DNA of 64,000 nucleotides from the NCBI GenBank assembly GCA_933207985.1, contig OW240912.1, positions 228,148,440-228,212,439 on the forward strand. Reading direction: 5' to 3'. This DNA comes from Pelobates cultripes (Eukaryota; Chordata; Amphibia; Anura; Pelobatidae). Below the pieces are notes generated by a model. It was not told the origin of the DNA, did no database searches, and saw only the letters and a program-made list of their open reading frames with translations. The position numbers and the translations under genes are program-made. This document shows, piece by piece, positions 1 to 11,810 of the stretch (its first letter is position 1; each line of letters opens with the position of its first letter).

Positions 1-1237
1 TTCCTTTATATTTCTGACATATTTCGTTTTGAACTTACTTACTCTGTTTACTGGTTGCCTATGATACTTGTGCTGGAGTCATACAACCTTAATGCAGCAC
101 TGTTTGTTCAACAAATACCTACAGATATTTCATGGTACCATTGTGACTGGTTTTATTACACGGTCGTGCTATGTCTGGTGTCTTGCTGTTTATTTACATC
201 CACTAAAATTGGATGAAAAAGAAATAGCCCAACTGAAAACAGAATTAACTTGGGGAATTTTGGAATATTTCTTATTGAGCAATTTTGGCCTAAAGTTTGA
301 AATTCTCTTGGAATTCTCACTTTAGTGACTAAACCTTAGAGTTTCACTTTAACCATGTAGGAATTCAAATGATCATAATTTACAATACATGGGATTCTCA
401 TAATCCTTCATGTACTTACCTAGACAAGACATGTTCCTTAAAACAATAAGGAACAATGACTCATGCAGTTGAATTATCGTTCTCTGCAATTATGTCCAAT
501 GATGTATTGCTCTGGGGTCTGACCCTCAAAAGGTCAACTTTAGAAATAATAGTTCCTTCCTCCACATACATGCATTGATTATGAGCTAAAACAGCATATG
601 GTTTGCATTTCATTTTGCATGCACATGACATATAGCTCTTCCTGTCATGCTTGAGTTTAAGTCAGGACATCTAGAATAGAGTTATAACTTTCTTTGGCTG
701 CACTGTTCTGCATCATTTACCTCTTCTATTTACAGAATAGGATTTAAAATCTCCTAAACTCCTTCCCACATGTTTTTTGGACTTGCCCAAGCCTTGTAAT
801 ACATTCGGAGCTATTTTAATACATTAAGACAAGGTTTGTAAGTATAGCCAATAGACGCCAACTGCTAAAAATAAAATCAAAGCAGCATTTTGGCTTCATG
901 CAAGTTTTTCATACAACGTTACCTCAGCCTTTTCCATGTAGTTGGATAAAGGTTTTCATATAGATCTACTAATCTCCTAACATTCTAATATACTGTTAAC
1001 ATTTTTGATTAGTCAACTGTTTTAAATATTAGCTTCAAATATTAACCTGGCTTACAAGGATCAATAGCAAAAAAAGCTGGTACTTCCTGGTATTTTAGTA
1101 CTCCTTGAATATAAACAAATTAGGGATTTTTCTTTTTCCAACTAAAACAAATAGATAATTGACATTGTGGTGATTTGGAATTACATTTTTTTTTTAATAA
1201 ATACATTTTTAGTGGTATATCTGTAAGCATGTAAACC
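1..1237. other. AT-rich sequence with no recognised gene
   Basis: No exon, RNA gene or clear repeat boundary was recognised. Short open frames (for example 68-325) lack any family resemblance and lie in AT-rich sequence, so they are not called. Confidence 0.5.
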
Positions 1238-1628
1238 TTGGGACACGCAGGTCTCTTTTAACAGGAAGAGATTACTTTGCTGAGTCTAAGAGGGTGTATC
1301 AAAGCATTTATACATTGGGACTCGCAGGTCCCCATTCACCAGAATACAACACTTCATACAATCAAATATGGTATTGCAATGCACTTTTACATTTGGACAC
1401 GCAGGTCCCCAGTGACCGAATCAGGATCCTTTTCTTAGTATAGTATGGTGTTTGAAAACAGGTAGACATCGGGAAGCATATGTCCCCATAGCAACTGTTT
1501 CTTCATTGAACAGTGTGGCATAACTAGTGTACTGTGGGACACACAGGTCCAAAACAATAGGATTATGATTCATTATCTAGTTAAGGAGGGTATTTTAGAG
1601 AGATTACACAATGGGGCTTAGGGTTCCC
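1238..1628. repeat. Degenerate 77-bp tandem array with a conserved GGGACACGCAGGTCC box
   Basis: Six copies of a box resembling TTGGGACACGCAGGTCCC begin near 1238, 1315, 1392, 1469, 1534 and 1611. The spacings are 77, 77, 77, 65 and 77 bp. Only the box is conserved; the roughly 60 bp between boxes has drifted almost completely apart. Several boxes can fold as a small hairpin (GGGAC stem, GTCCC partner, loop of about 5 bases). The period is not a multiple of three, so this is not a coding repeat. It may be an ancient satellite, or an array of binding sites whose core was retained. Confidence 0.6.
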
Positions 1629-1639
1629 AAATTACCCAA

Positions 1640-2504
1640 AGGGGCAGGCAGAGAGAACACTAACTGGTGCGTTGCCCATCGTGAATATCATAATATGCAT
1701 TGGAACATTTTATTCATGTCTCATGTATGTGTGAAGAATCTCTCTCATACCACTGCCAACTGTCAACTGTGCTCCAAACCCATGATCTGTGCAGCAGGTA
1801 GGAGGCCCTCCAGGAAAACAGACTTCGGTCCTTGCCTGCCATAACAGGTTGGATCTGCCCCCTTCAGCGTGTCCACCAGCTACCAGAGCCTGTACTGCAG
1901 GCTCTGTCCATGGGAAGTAACTGTGAAATCCCAGTGGCAGAGGTCCTGGTAAAGCGGGGGACAGAAAGAGAGGTATAGAATTAAGGGAAAGTGGGGGTTA
2001 GGAAAGAGGGTTAAGTCAGATCAGTCTTCCAGAGGGCCTTCAAGTTTGCCATTTTTATTTGCTTCACTAAACCCTGTAAGTCTCATACAAGTAGGTCCAC
2101 TATAAAAAAATGCTAATTAGGCAATTTTGGCTGCCACCTAAGACAGCTTACTGGGGCCTCAGGGCCACGCAAGTCACCAAACTCAGCTGGAGAATTGTGT
2201 CTGTACCATGGAGCAGGCAGCAAAGTGCCATAGCTAGAAGGCTGTACACAGCAGCCAGTCGCTACTCACACTGCCTCAGATTCGGGGCAGGGAAGCGTAG
2301 CACCAGTATATATTGTGGTCCCTGAGGATTAGGGGATTGCCTGCACTAATTGTTCAAAGCCTAGACAAAACTTGTATCTGTGAAGAAGCTGGTCTGTACT
2401 TGCCTGCACTGGCCAGCTCCTTCTCACTGCTACATATCAGATGGCCACTCCTTCACACTGAAATACATCACGTAATGCTCCTTCACACTGCAATACCTTA
2501 TGTG
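1640..2504. other. Unassigned sequence
   Basis: No convincing gene or repeat was recognised. Short open frames at 1611-1844 and 2110-2325 show no family resemblance, splice context or codon bias. Confidence 0.4.
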
Positions 2505-2830
2505 GCCAGGGCCGGTGCGTCCATAAGGCAGCACAAGCGGCCACCTTAGGGCGCATTGGTCTGGGGGGGGGGGCGCTAGATTAGAGTGACCGGCAGGAGG
2601 TAGGCGCACAGCGCACCCTCCTGTCACTCAATGTAGCATGGCCAAGCGGAGCAGACCGCGGTACAGGAGGATCTGTTTCCTGTACCCAGCCGGGCTAACA
2701 GGAAGTGTTCTGAGAGAGCACTTCCTGTCAGTATGGCCGGGTACAGGAAACTGAAGCTCCTGTACCGCGGCCTGCTCGACTCAACCACGCTACAAGAAAG
2801 GTAGGAGGCACACCAGGGACCATTGGGGGA
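2505..2830. repeat. GC-rich interspersed repeat head with a long imperfect hairpin
   Basis: A GC-rich block starts near GGCCGGTGCGTCCATAAGGC and differs sharply from the AT-rich surroundings. Its core, about 2659-2770, is an inverted repeat. ACCGCGGTACAGGAG on the left pairs with CTCCTGTACCGCGG on the right, and inside it AACAGGAAGTG pairs with CACTTCCTGT. The minisatellite at 2835-4125 follows directly. The same architecture (GC-rich head, hairpin with GAGCACTTCCT, long minisatellite) recurs at 12165-13157. It is probably a non-autonomous DNA element; the superfamily is not determined. Confidence 0.5.
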
Positions 2831-2834
2831 GACA

Positions 2835-4125
2835 GAGAGGCACTAAGGGATGGGGAAAGGAACACTATGAGATGGAGGAGGGGGAAATTAACACTATGGG
2901 ATGAGAGGGAGGGGGGAAGAACACTATGTAACAGAGGGGGGAATGAACAGTATGGGACAGGGGATGGAGGAAAGAACACTATGAGATGGGAGTGGGGGGG
3001 AAGAACATTATGGGACGGGGGTGACCACTAAAAGAGAGGGAGGGGAGAGGAACACTAGGGGTGGAGAGATAGGAACATTAAGGGGGGCACTTAGGTAAAG
3101 GGGAGGGAAGAGAAAAGGAACACTGGGGTGGGACGGACACTAAAAGAGGAGGAAGAGGAACACTAAGAGTGGGGTGGGAGGAACATTAAGGGGAATGGGG
3201 AGAGGGGGAAAGAACACTATGGGTGGGGAGGGGAAAGAACACTATGTAATGGGGGAAAGAACACTATGGGACAAGGGAGGGGGAGAAAACACTATATGAC
3301 AGGGGAAGAGGCGGAAAGAACTCTATGGGACGGGGGAGAACACTATGAGGCGGGGAGGGGAGAGAAGAACACTATAGGATGGTGGGAGGTGACCACTAAA
3401 AGAGAGAGGAGAGGAACACTAGGGGAGAGAGAACATTAAAGGGGAACTATATGGGATGAGGACAAACACTATGGATGGGGAGGGTAAGAACACAATGTAA
3501 CGGGGGAAAGAACTCTATGGGACAGGGAAGGGGGGGAGGAAAGAACACTATAGGACATGGAAGGGGGGGAGGAAACACTATAGGATGGAGTGACCACTAA
3601 AAGAGAGGGAGGGGAGAGGAACACAAGGGGGGAAGAGAGAGGAACATGAAGGGGAGGTACTAAGGTACAGGGGAGGGAAGAGAAAAAGAACACTGGTGTG
3701 GGGGGCACTAAAAGAGGAGGGAGAGGAACAGTAAGAGGGGGTTGGGAGGAATATTAAGGGGAATGGGGGGTACTAAGAGACAGGTAAGGGGAGGGTGTCA
3801 GGGGAGGGAGGGGAGTGGAACACTAAGGGACAGGGGAGGAACACTAAGGGACAGGGGAGGGAGGGGAGAGTAATACTAAGGGACAGGGAAGGGAGGGAAG
3901 AGGAACACAAAGGGACAGTGAAGAGGACCACTAATGGATAGGAAAGGGAGGGGAGAGGACCATTAAGGGAGGAGGAGGAGAAAGGACCACTAATGGACAT
4001 GGAGGGGAGGAGAGAGGAACACTAAGGGACATTGAGGGGAGAGTGGCACACAGGGGGGCCTGAGTGGGGAGAAAGACACACAGAAGGACATGAGGGGGGG
4101 AAAAAGACACTGTCAGGGTATCTAC
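2835..4125. repeat. Purine-rich minisatellite, about 1.3 kb
   Basis: Irregular tandem units of roughly 20-40 bp built around AGGAACACTAAGGGACAGGG and variants. Almost all G and A lie on the plus strand, so both strands show long spurious open frames (the minus-strand ones are Pro/Ser-rich). No gene is called. Unit length and spacing vary widely, as in an old expanded minisatellite. Confidence 0.85.
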
Positions 4126-5850
4126 ACTGGCAGACATTTTGTGTAAAGATAGAAATTAAAAAATATATACTGTAAGTCACCATCAGAGCAGAGGTGACTC
4201 CATTTTGTAATAGAATACAAAAAGACAGACACATTTGTTTTCTCTCTATACTTTATTCAGCATTGAGCAAAGGAATGCGACTAATGTAAACATTGGCAGA
4301 GATAAGACATGATGTTTGCAGCAGAAGGGGGTTTGAAAACAACAACCCAGACACAAATATATATACATATATACATATATAAATACATATATATCCACAT
4401 ATAACTAACTATAATTATGCTTATTCATATATAAATAGTACTAAGTTAATAATATTAGAATATTCATGGATATAGTATCAATGAAAAAATACCATATTAT
4501 TTATTAACGTTAGTGGAATATGTGTAATAGACATGTATAAATCACATGTGTAACATTACTGAGTGCTACACACAGTTTCACACAAGAAAACCGGACACAG
4601 AAGACAGATAACATTAAGTAATTAATTTATATTAAATATTAAGGGTATGATGATACACAATTACATTGCATTAAGAGGGCAAAACTAAGGCTAAGACGTG
4701 TCAAAATCTAATTTAATGGCACAAAAGTAGATGCTCTGTTTAGTAAAAACAAACCAAAAGCCTTTGAAGATTGACAGGTTTTTGACGAATGATTATCCAA
4801 AAGATAACCAAGATAACGTCAAATGCATCACGAAATTCAGTTAACCCACTAGTAAATGGGCCCCCTGACAAGAATTTTCTGTGATGTAATTGCGCCATCT
4901 ACTGACTAAAATCTAGATGATAGTCTGTAGGAAGATACGAACACCTTACTGTATTGGTCACTGTCAACTAGTGACGTATAGAGAAATTCTCCTTTAAAAA
5001 TTAAGGACAAAGGAGAGAAACAGACTCTCTGTGGATAGGACATCTAAGATCTGACACCTGCAGCAGGAACGAGGACACACCTACCTTTCTCTCTCTCTTC
5101 CAATTAATTCTGGAACTTTGAAAAATCCTTACACTTATCTCTTCAACTGAAAACTTTCCTATTTCCCACAATTCTCTCATTCTTTCCTTCACATTTCCTG
5201 GGACATATCTCCAAGCCTAATAGCAATTCTACAAAAGAACTGGTAATTATGCTGTTTATTTTTTACATTTTATTGAAATTAAATTAACTCACTTTTACAT
5301 GAAAGCCAAATATATCTGGATGAAGGTTGGTCAGGTTTCTAACTTAGAAATCATAATTAATTAAGGAATATATGGTTATAAAAATTCAATTCCGGCAGGT
5401 GGAATAATTAAACAATATATTCACTGGTAATTTGACAAAATTAGAATACTGAACTTTTACCAAGAAATATCTACTTACTTGAATTAGGGATAGTAATCTT
5501 TAATTAGGAAAGCTAAAATTCTGCATATGGTAATATCTGGTTAGAAATATTCTTATTGTATGGAAATAGGAATGGTTAAATAATCTGGTATGAGAAATAT
5601 TGTATTTATAAAATTGCAATATAAAAGGATATCTTGCCTATGAGAATTGTAAACAGCAGTGAGAAAGTTAATTCAGTGAGTCAGCCTATCAGCAAGTTTT
5701 TATAGCCTTGTGCTGCGCTGTGAGAGGCAGTATCTGTCTTGTATTAAGGAATGTCTAACTGACCAAGTTGGACTGCTCTGTAATGAATCTTACTGAAACT
5801 TGCATTTATACATTTGTTGCTAAGTGAACTGTTTGTATTGTGTAAAAACC
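4126..5850. other. AT-rich interval with an AT microsatellite
   Basis: An imperfect (TA/CATA)n tract lies at about 4350-4400. The rest is AT-rich with no recognised exon or RNA gene. A CT-rich segment near 5080-5200 could belong to an old LTR or repeat, but no boundaries could be fixed. Confidence 0.45.
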
Positions 5851-5854
5851 ATTG

Positions 5855-6310
5855 CCATTTACATAGTTACATAGTTACATAGCTGAAAAGAGACTTGCGT
5901 CCACCAAGTTCAGCCTTCCTCACATTTGTTTTTTGCTGTTGATCCAAAAGAAGGCAAAAAAAAAAAAAACAGTTTGAAGCACAATTTTGCAACAAGCTAG
6001 GAAAAAAATTCCTTCTTGACCCCAGAATGGCAGTCAGATTTATCCTTGGATCAAGCAGTTATTACCCTACATTGAAAGAGTATATCCTTGAATATTCTGT
6101 TTTTGCAAGTATGCATCTAGTAGCTGTTTGAACATCTGTATGGACTCTGATAAAACCACTTCTTCAGGCAGAGAATTCCACATCCTGATTGTTCTTACAG
6201 TAAAAAAACTTTCCTTTGCCTTAGATGAAATCTTCTTTCTTCCAGTCTAAACGCATGGCCTCGTGTCCTATGTAAAGTCCGGTTTGTATATAGATTTCCA
6301 CACAATGGTT
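5855..6310 (-). mobile_element. CR1-like LINE 3' end
   Basis: Read on the minus strand, this is a 3' fragment of a CR1/L2-like non-LTR retrotransposon. A decayed reading frame (GMWNSLPEEV-type residues) is followed by an untranslated tail ending in CAGCTATGTAAC and TATGTAAC octamer copies (plus-strand TACATAGT repeats at 5858-5882). A second copy of the tail lies at 23025-23128. The element is 5'-truncated and non-functional. The clade is inferred from the tail type. Confidence 0.65.
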
Positions 6311-6424
6311 TGTATTGGCCCCGAATATATTTGTATAATGTTTTTTAATTTTATTTAATTAGTTTATACTTAATACACTGATTGTTATCACGCATGTTAA
6401 TTATTATTATTAATATTATTATTT

Positions 6425-6585
6425 GTCACAATAAATTATATTTTTATAATTAGTTTGTACGTATATATTTATGTAATATTTTTACATAATATAGTCATTT
6501 TAATAATTACAATTTGTGGGACCTGCCTGATAACCCAGGTAGAAATTCCAGAGAACTTAATTTGCTAGCACTATATTTAACCCTG
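6425..6585. mobile_element. Left arm of a fold-back DNA element, split by an LTR insertion
   Basis: The sequence before the LTR element (ending TTTGTGGGACC... to ...TTTAACCCTG) is the reverse complement of 11383-11545. Joining this arm to 11098-11545 rebuilds one long palindromic element of about 0.6 kb. The LTR element at 6586-11097 sits inside it and duplicates CCCTG (6581-6585 and 11098-11102). No transposase is present, so the element is non-autonomous. Confidence 0.75.
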
Positions 6586-7105
6586 TGTAATGGTATTTAC
6601 TAATTAATGACTTTACATCATAAAGAAAGCATATTTAGTGTAATGCTTTGGGGGCACCACTAGAGGGAGTGTGTAGGAAGACATGTGCTTCTGGCAGTGA
6701 CATCACAGGCCAGCCTACTTACACTGAATAAAACCAGATGGAGGAGAAAACTCTGTCTCTTTTGCCTCTTTGCCTGTACCTGAAAGATGTAGTAGCAGCT
6801 CTGACTTAACCCCAGCCAAAGGGCTGGGGCCTTGTAAGTAAAATGTTGTGTAACATGTAGCAACCTTTTGTAAGTATTTGTAGTTTTGTATTGTATCATA
6901 ATTTTAGTAAATTGACATTCTGCTAGCATCTGTTTATTTGTTATAGTTATATTAAATATACATTTAATATTACAACGTTTTGTGTATTTTCTATCCACAT
7001 ATTCGACCATAATACCATGAATTATAAAAATATTAATGTTGTTCCATATTGCTTAATTATTATGTATTAAGAGATTAATATTCATATTTAGGTCACACCA
7101 CAACA
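6586..7105 (+). repeat. 5' LTR, 520 bp
   Basis: Begins TG and ends CA, and is nearly identical to 10578-11097. It contains a TTACACTGAATAAAACC segment with a possible AATAAA polyadenylation signal. The 116-codon open frame on the minus strand (6660-7010) also occurs in the other LTR and is not a gene. Confidence 0.92.
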
Positions 7106-7107
7106 TT

Positions 7108-7126
7108 TGGCGTAGTCGGCAGGATT
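7108..7126 (+). other. Primer-binding site, tRNA-Ser type
   Basis: TGGCGTAGTCGGCAGGATT starts two bases after the 5' LTR. It is complementary over 19 nt to the 3' end of the vertebrate tRNA-Ser (AGA/TGA) acceptor and T arm including CCA, as I know that tRNA. Confidence 0.85.
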
Positions 7127-10100
7127 ATGCTTGAATATTGGGGAAAATATAAATGTTATGCATTTTGCTTAAATCATACTGTAAATTGTCTGTCTGTACA
7201 CAAATGAATAAATGAATGATGATTTGGTTTTAATGGAATGAATGCAGATAGCAGATAGGGATTAGATATTTGTTTTTAAGGTATCTCTTGTTGTAGAACA
7301 TAGTGATGAATTATTGTGTTGCTTGTTACGTTTTACCAACCTTTGGTCATTTTTATATATAAAACAAAAAACAATTTTACTTTTTGTCTGACCATGTGGA
7401 TTTTAATCCACCATTGACCACATGGTGTGAATGAGTTGAGGCCTAGTTTCATTGTTTGCTACCATTTGCATAGGAAAAGACTTTTCACTAAACTAGTTCA
7501 CCAGGTTTTATTGCTAAATTTGACCCTGTTTGTGTACTAATTTACATTTGTTTGGCATTCATGGATTTGTCTAGTTGAAAAGAGATTTGGACAAAATGTA
7601 TTAAATTAGTAGTTAAGAAAAAGATACGTTTAGTAAAGCAGATTCAGTGAATAATAGATTTATGTGTGCGTATACACAGAATATTAGTATAAATATATAT
7701 GATTTTGACTCATGAAGGAGAGACCACCTTTTTAACAGCTGTGTGACCATGCTTTTCAGCTACAGCTGGGGGAGAATTTGTCCTTGTTGGGGGTGGGTAG
7801 TCTTGCCTGTATGAGAAAAAATAAACTGCATTGTTTTGTAAATGTAATTGCCTAAGCTAATCAATTTGTGGAGTGTTTTTCAGCTTTATTATCCAGGACT
7901 AAGGAATTACTGGACATATGCAGGAACTGGTAACAAATGAACTGAAAAAATGGTAAAATAATTCCTTTGTCCTATTTAGTCTGAATATTTTAACAAGTTA
8001 GCATTTTTAACAAAGTAAGTGTAGGGGCTCAGATTAAGATTTATATTATTTTAGAAGCCATCTATAACTGATTTTAATATTTCCATGCTTTGAATTAGGG
8101 TGTATCTGCCTAGCGGGTGAACCTCCATAACGTGGGCTGTGATTTTAGTTACAGTAGCGGGTGGGGAACCTGAGCTAGGGGGTATTTAAACGTGTCCGGA
8201 TAAGGGGGAGCATACCCAATAGTTGTTGTGCAGTTCTATCCTGTATTATTATTTGAAACCCTGTATTACTTATAAGTAGCGTTTTGTAACTTATTTGTAA
8301 TTGTTTATATATATATTGCTCTGGGAAAGGGATAGGCAAAATCTCTGAGAGACCAGGAAATATATTTTAAAAAAGGGCGTATTACACTAGTGGTAGGGTG
8401 GCCTATCATGACCATAGAGACCCTTGGTGACTAGTTTTTGTTGTATATTGCCCTGGGAAGGGGATACGCTATTTAATAGAAATTCCTGAGAGACCAGGAA
8501 ATATACAATAAGTGATACGTGAGTGTACTGGTTAAATTGCAGACATATTGGCCCAGAACCTTTAATCGAGCCGGAAAAGAGGCTGCTGTATGTTTGCTCC
8601 TCTATAATTTTGCGGGGGCGGTCACCCCCATGCGGAAAGCCACTGCCATCACAGGGTGGTTAGTTGTGCAGGCCCTTAGCCGCGAGGTGCAAGCATGTCC
8701 GTGGAAAGGCTAGAAATTAATAGGGAGTCACTCATAGCTGTCAGAAGTGTTGAACTTTGAGACATATTGACCTATATCCTTTCAGAGGCGGAAGAGGTGT
8801 TGTGGTTCACTCCTCTATAATTTAACCAAAGGGTGGAGAGTTATTAAACATGTTTAGGTTGGCTAGAAATGTGTTTCCTGAATTGCAGAGAAGATGCAGA
8901 AAGCAGCTATTAGCTGATTGTTCATTTTAAGAGCCAAGTAGAAAATTAAGAAAGTTACCTTGTTGAACAAATTGTTTATAAAATGAAAAGTTTAGGGAAT
9001 GTATTTATATGTGTATATATGTATATATGCTAAGTAAAGGATTTGGCAGTATACGCTATAAGTGACAAGGAAAAGTAATCCTGATCTGTTTTCTTACCTT
9101 TTTCAGATATAGCAGAAACCAGGGGTGGACATTGGAACACAGATAGAATATCAGATGGAGACCAGTGTTTAAATGTTGACCTTTGATGAGCTATTGAATG
9201 TTTTATTTTATTGTCTATTTAACATGTCTATGCTATGATTTTGTGCATACTATTCTCTTATTTCTAGTGATTGTATTGCAATTGAAACCCTTATGTATTA
9301 TTATTGTTGTATGTATGTATGTATGCTTGCCTGGGAAAGGGGGGAATTGACCCATAGGGACCAGGGGGTATTTTTGTGTAAACCAAACTGGGGTGGGAGG
9401 GCTCTAACGAGGGAACCCCATTGTCCAGTAGGTGTTTGATTTGTGTCTGTGTAAAGTGCATGAGTGGTTGCAGTTCAACAAAACAAAAAAAAATAAGAGG
9501 GATAAGAGAAAGTAGGCATTTTGGGTTATCTATACATGTTTAAATAGAAGGGTGGTAAATAGGAATGTAATTGTTTTGGTTAATGTTTAGATTAAATTGG
9601 TTAAATACAGCAATGATAACGAGTGTTTAGATTAAATTGGTAAATGCAGCAGTAATAACGAGTGTTTGGGTTAAATTGGTAGATACAGCAGTGATATTGT
9701 GTTTATCTGTGAATCAGGAGTGTGCTGGATGTGAAGAGAGGTGTGTAGGTATTTATCCAAACGCCATAGGAAAAAATATGGTTAAGACACCACAATCAAA
9801 TGGTACTTGTGATGATTGGCACAGTTATTATTTATGTTTGTGTTCGTCATTGCCTGTGTTTTCATTCAAGAACTTTCAAGCAAGGATATTTTAAGCAGAA
9901 GAAGAAGAAGCACTGGACACTATGCTCAACTGTTGCTGTAAGGAGAAAAAATATTGCAGCTAAGAGTGGTGAGAGTCAGAACAAAATGCATCAGGAGCAG
10001 GACACTGTTACGTCAAGGTGGTTAATGGAATAAAGAAAGAAAAAAACAAAACAATGTGACCACAAACACACAAAAGTCCTTGATCACATGAACTGTTTCA

Positions 10101-10577
10101 TTCATCCCTGTCTCCATGCGTATGTTCTATGAGACTGTCGAAGAATAGAGTATCCAGTTTCCAGGACTAATGTTTGTGAAAATTCCAGGCACACAGACCA
10201 GCCAGAGGCTACAGAAATCGAGTCGGTCTGTGCCATGATTCATAGGTGTTATGAGTTTGTGGTGTCTAATACTATATTAAGCTCCAAAACACATCCTCAC
10301 ATGACCACAATATCATTGGTTAATCTAATAAAACATGGTTTGAGTTGTTCATTATTATAAGGGTGGGTATGTGCCTATTTCCCAACTGGTAATGCATGTG
10401 CTCAATGGTGAACATTTATAAGCAATAAAATGTTAATGGGTAATAATTAATGGGTAAATGGGTATCGTTCTTCAAAAGGTGGGTTTTGTTGTAGGGCAGG
10501 TAGTGTTAAAATGGGGAATATTCAAAATGTACTGGTTTTATAAATGCTTGTTTTATGACATAAGTCAAAGGGTGGTT
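7127..10577 (+). other. Interior of the LTR element, no coding capacity recognised
   Basis: There is no long open frame and no retroviral motif. Repeated internal phrases built on CTGGGAAAGGGGATA and GAGAGACCAGGAAATAT occur near 8320, 8450 and 9330. Three imperfect copies of a roughly 42-bp unit (GTTTAGATTAAATTGGTAAA and variants) lie at about 9580-9700. These repeats are probably structural or packaging sequence rather than coding; that is inference. Confidence 0.6.
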
Positions 10578-11097
10578 TGTAATGGTATTTACTAATTAAT
10601 GACTTTACATCATAAAGAAAGCATATTTAGTGTAATGCTTTGGGGGCACCACTAGGGGGAGTGTGTAGGAAGACATGTGCTTCTGGCAGTGACATCACAG
10701 GCCAGCCTACTTACACTGAATAAAACCAGATGGAGGAGAAAACTCTGTCTCTTTGCCTCTTTGCCTGTACCTGAAAGATGTAGTAGCAGCTCTGACTTAA
10801 CCCCAGCCAAAGGGCTGGGGCCTTGTAAGTAAAATGTTGTGTAACATGTAGCAACCTTTTGTAAGTATGTTGTAGTTTTGTATTGTATCATAATTTTAGT
10901 AAATTGACATTCTGCTAGCATCTGTTTATTTGTTATAGTTATATTAAATATACATTTAATATTACAACGTTTTGTGTATTTTCTATCCACATATTCGACC
11001 ATAATACCATGAATTATAAAAATATTAATGTTGTTCCATATTGCTTAATTATTATGTATTAAGAGATTAATATTCATATTTAGGTCACACCACAACA
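10578..11097 (+). repeat. 3' LTR, 520 bp
   Basis: Direct repeat of 6586-7105. It is preceded by CAAAGGGTGG, a short polypurine tract, and followed by the CCCTG target duplication at 11098-11102. Confidence 0.92.
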
Positions 11098-11545
11098 CCC
11101 TGTAACTTATCAAGACACCTAAAACCTGTATATGGGGGGTACTGTTTTACTTGGGAGACTTCGCTGAACACAAATATTAGTGTTTCAAAACAGTAAAACA
11201 TATCACAGTGATGATATTGTCAGTGAAAGTTCTGTTTTTTGCATTTTTCACACACAAAGAGCACTTTCACTGATGATATTATGGTTGTGATACATATTAC
11301 TGTTTTGAAACACTAATATTTGTGTCTCCCAAGTAAAACAGTACCCCCATGTACAGGTTTTATGATGTCTTGGAAAGTTGCAGGGTTAAATTTAGTGCTA
11401 GCAAATTAAATTCTCTGGACTTTCTGCCTGGGTTATCAGGAAGGTCCCACAAATTATAATAAAATAAATGACTTAATTATGTAAAAATATTACATAAGTA
11501 TATATGTAGAATTAATATATATATATAGATATATATATATATACA
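11098..11545. mobile_element. Right part of the fold-back element, with the palindrome centre
   Basis: 11102-11235 and 11250-11383 are near-perfect reverse complements (TACTGTTTTACTTGGGAGA pairs with CTCCCAAGTAAAACAGTA). The remainder, 11383-11545, pairs with the left arm at 6425-6585. The whole unit would extrude as one long hairpin. This is consistent with a non-autonomous fold-back transposon. The exact outer ends are hidden in AT-rich repeats. Confidence 0.75.
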
Positions 11546-11810
11546 CATATACACTGCTCAAAAAAATAAAGGGAACACAAAAATAACACATCCTAGATCT
11601 AAATGAATTAAATATTCTTCTGAAATACTTTGTTCTTTACATAGTTGAATGTACTGACAACAAAATCACACAAAAATTAAAAAATGGAAATCAAATTTTT
11701 CAACCCATGGAGGTCTGGATTTGGAGTCACACTCAAAATTAAAGTGGAAAAACACACTACAAGCTGATCCAACTTTGATGTAATGTCTTTAAAACAAGTC
11801 AAAATGAGGC

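Larger units (their letters stand above)
6586..11097 (+). mobile_element. LTR retrotransposon, 4.5 kb, non-coding interior (LARD-like)
   Basis: Two 520-bp direct repeats, each starting TGTAATGG and ending CACAACA, bracket 3.47 kb. The element is flanked by a perfect 5-bp target duplication, CCCTG. The primer-binding site at 7108-7126 matches the 3' end of a vertebrate tRNA-Ser. A purine-rich AAAGGGTGG lies just before the 3' LTR. I saw only about three differences between the LTRs, so insertion was recent. No gag, protease, RT or integrase motif is visible in the interior. It was presumably mobilised in trans by an autonomous relative. Confidence 0.92.

Noticed and set aside
2728..4234. Series of Ser/Pro/Leu-rich minus-strand frames
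   Set aside because: Complement of a purine-rich minisatellite; no initiation or family evidence.
6660..7010. 116-codon minus-strand frame, repeated at 10652-11002
   Set aside because: Lies wholly within the two LTR copies, in antisense, with a frameshift between copies.
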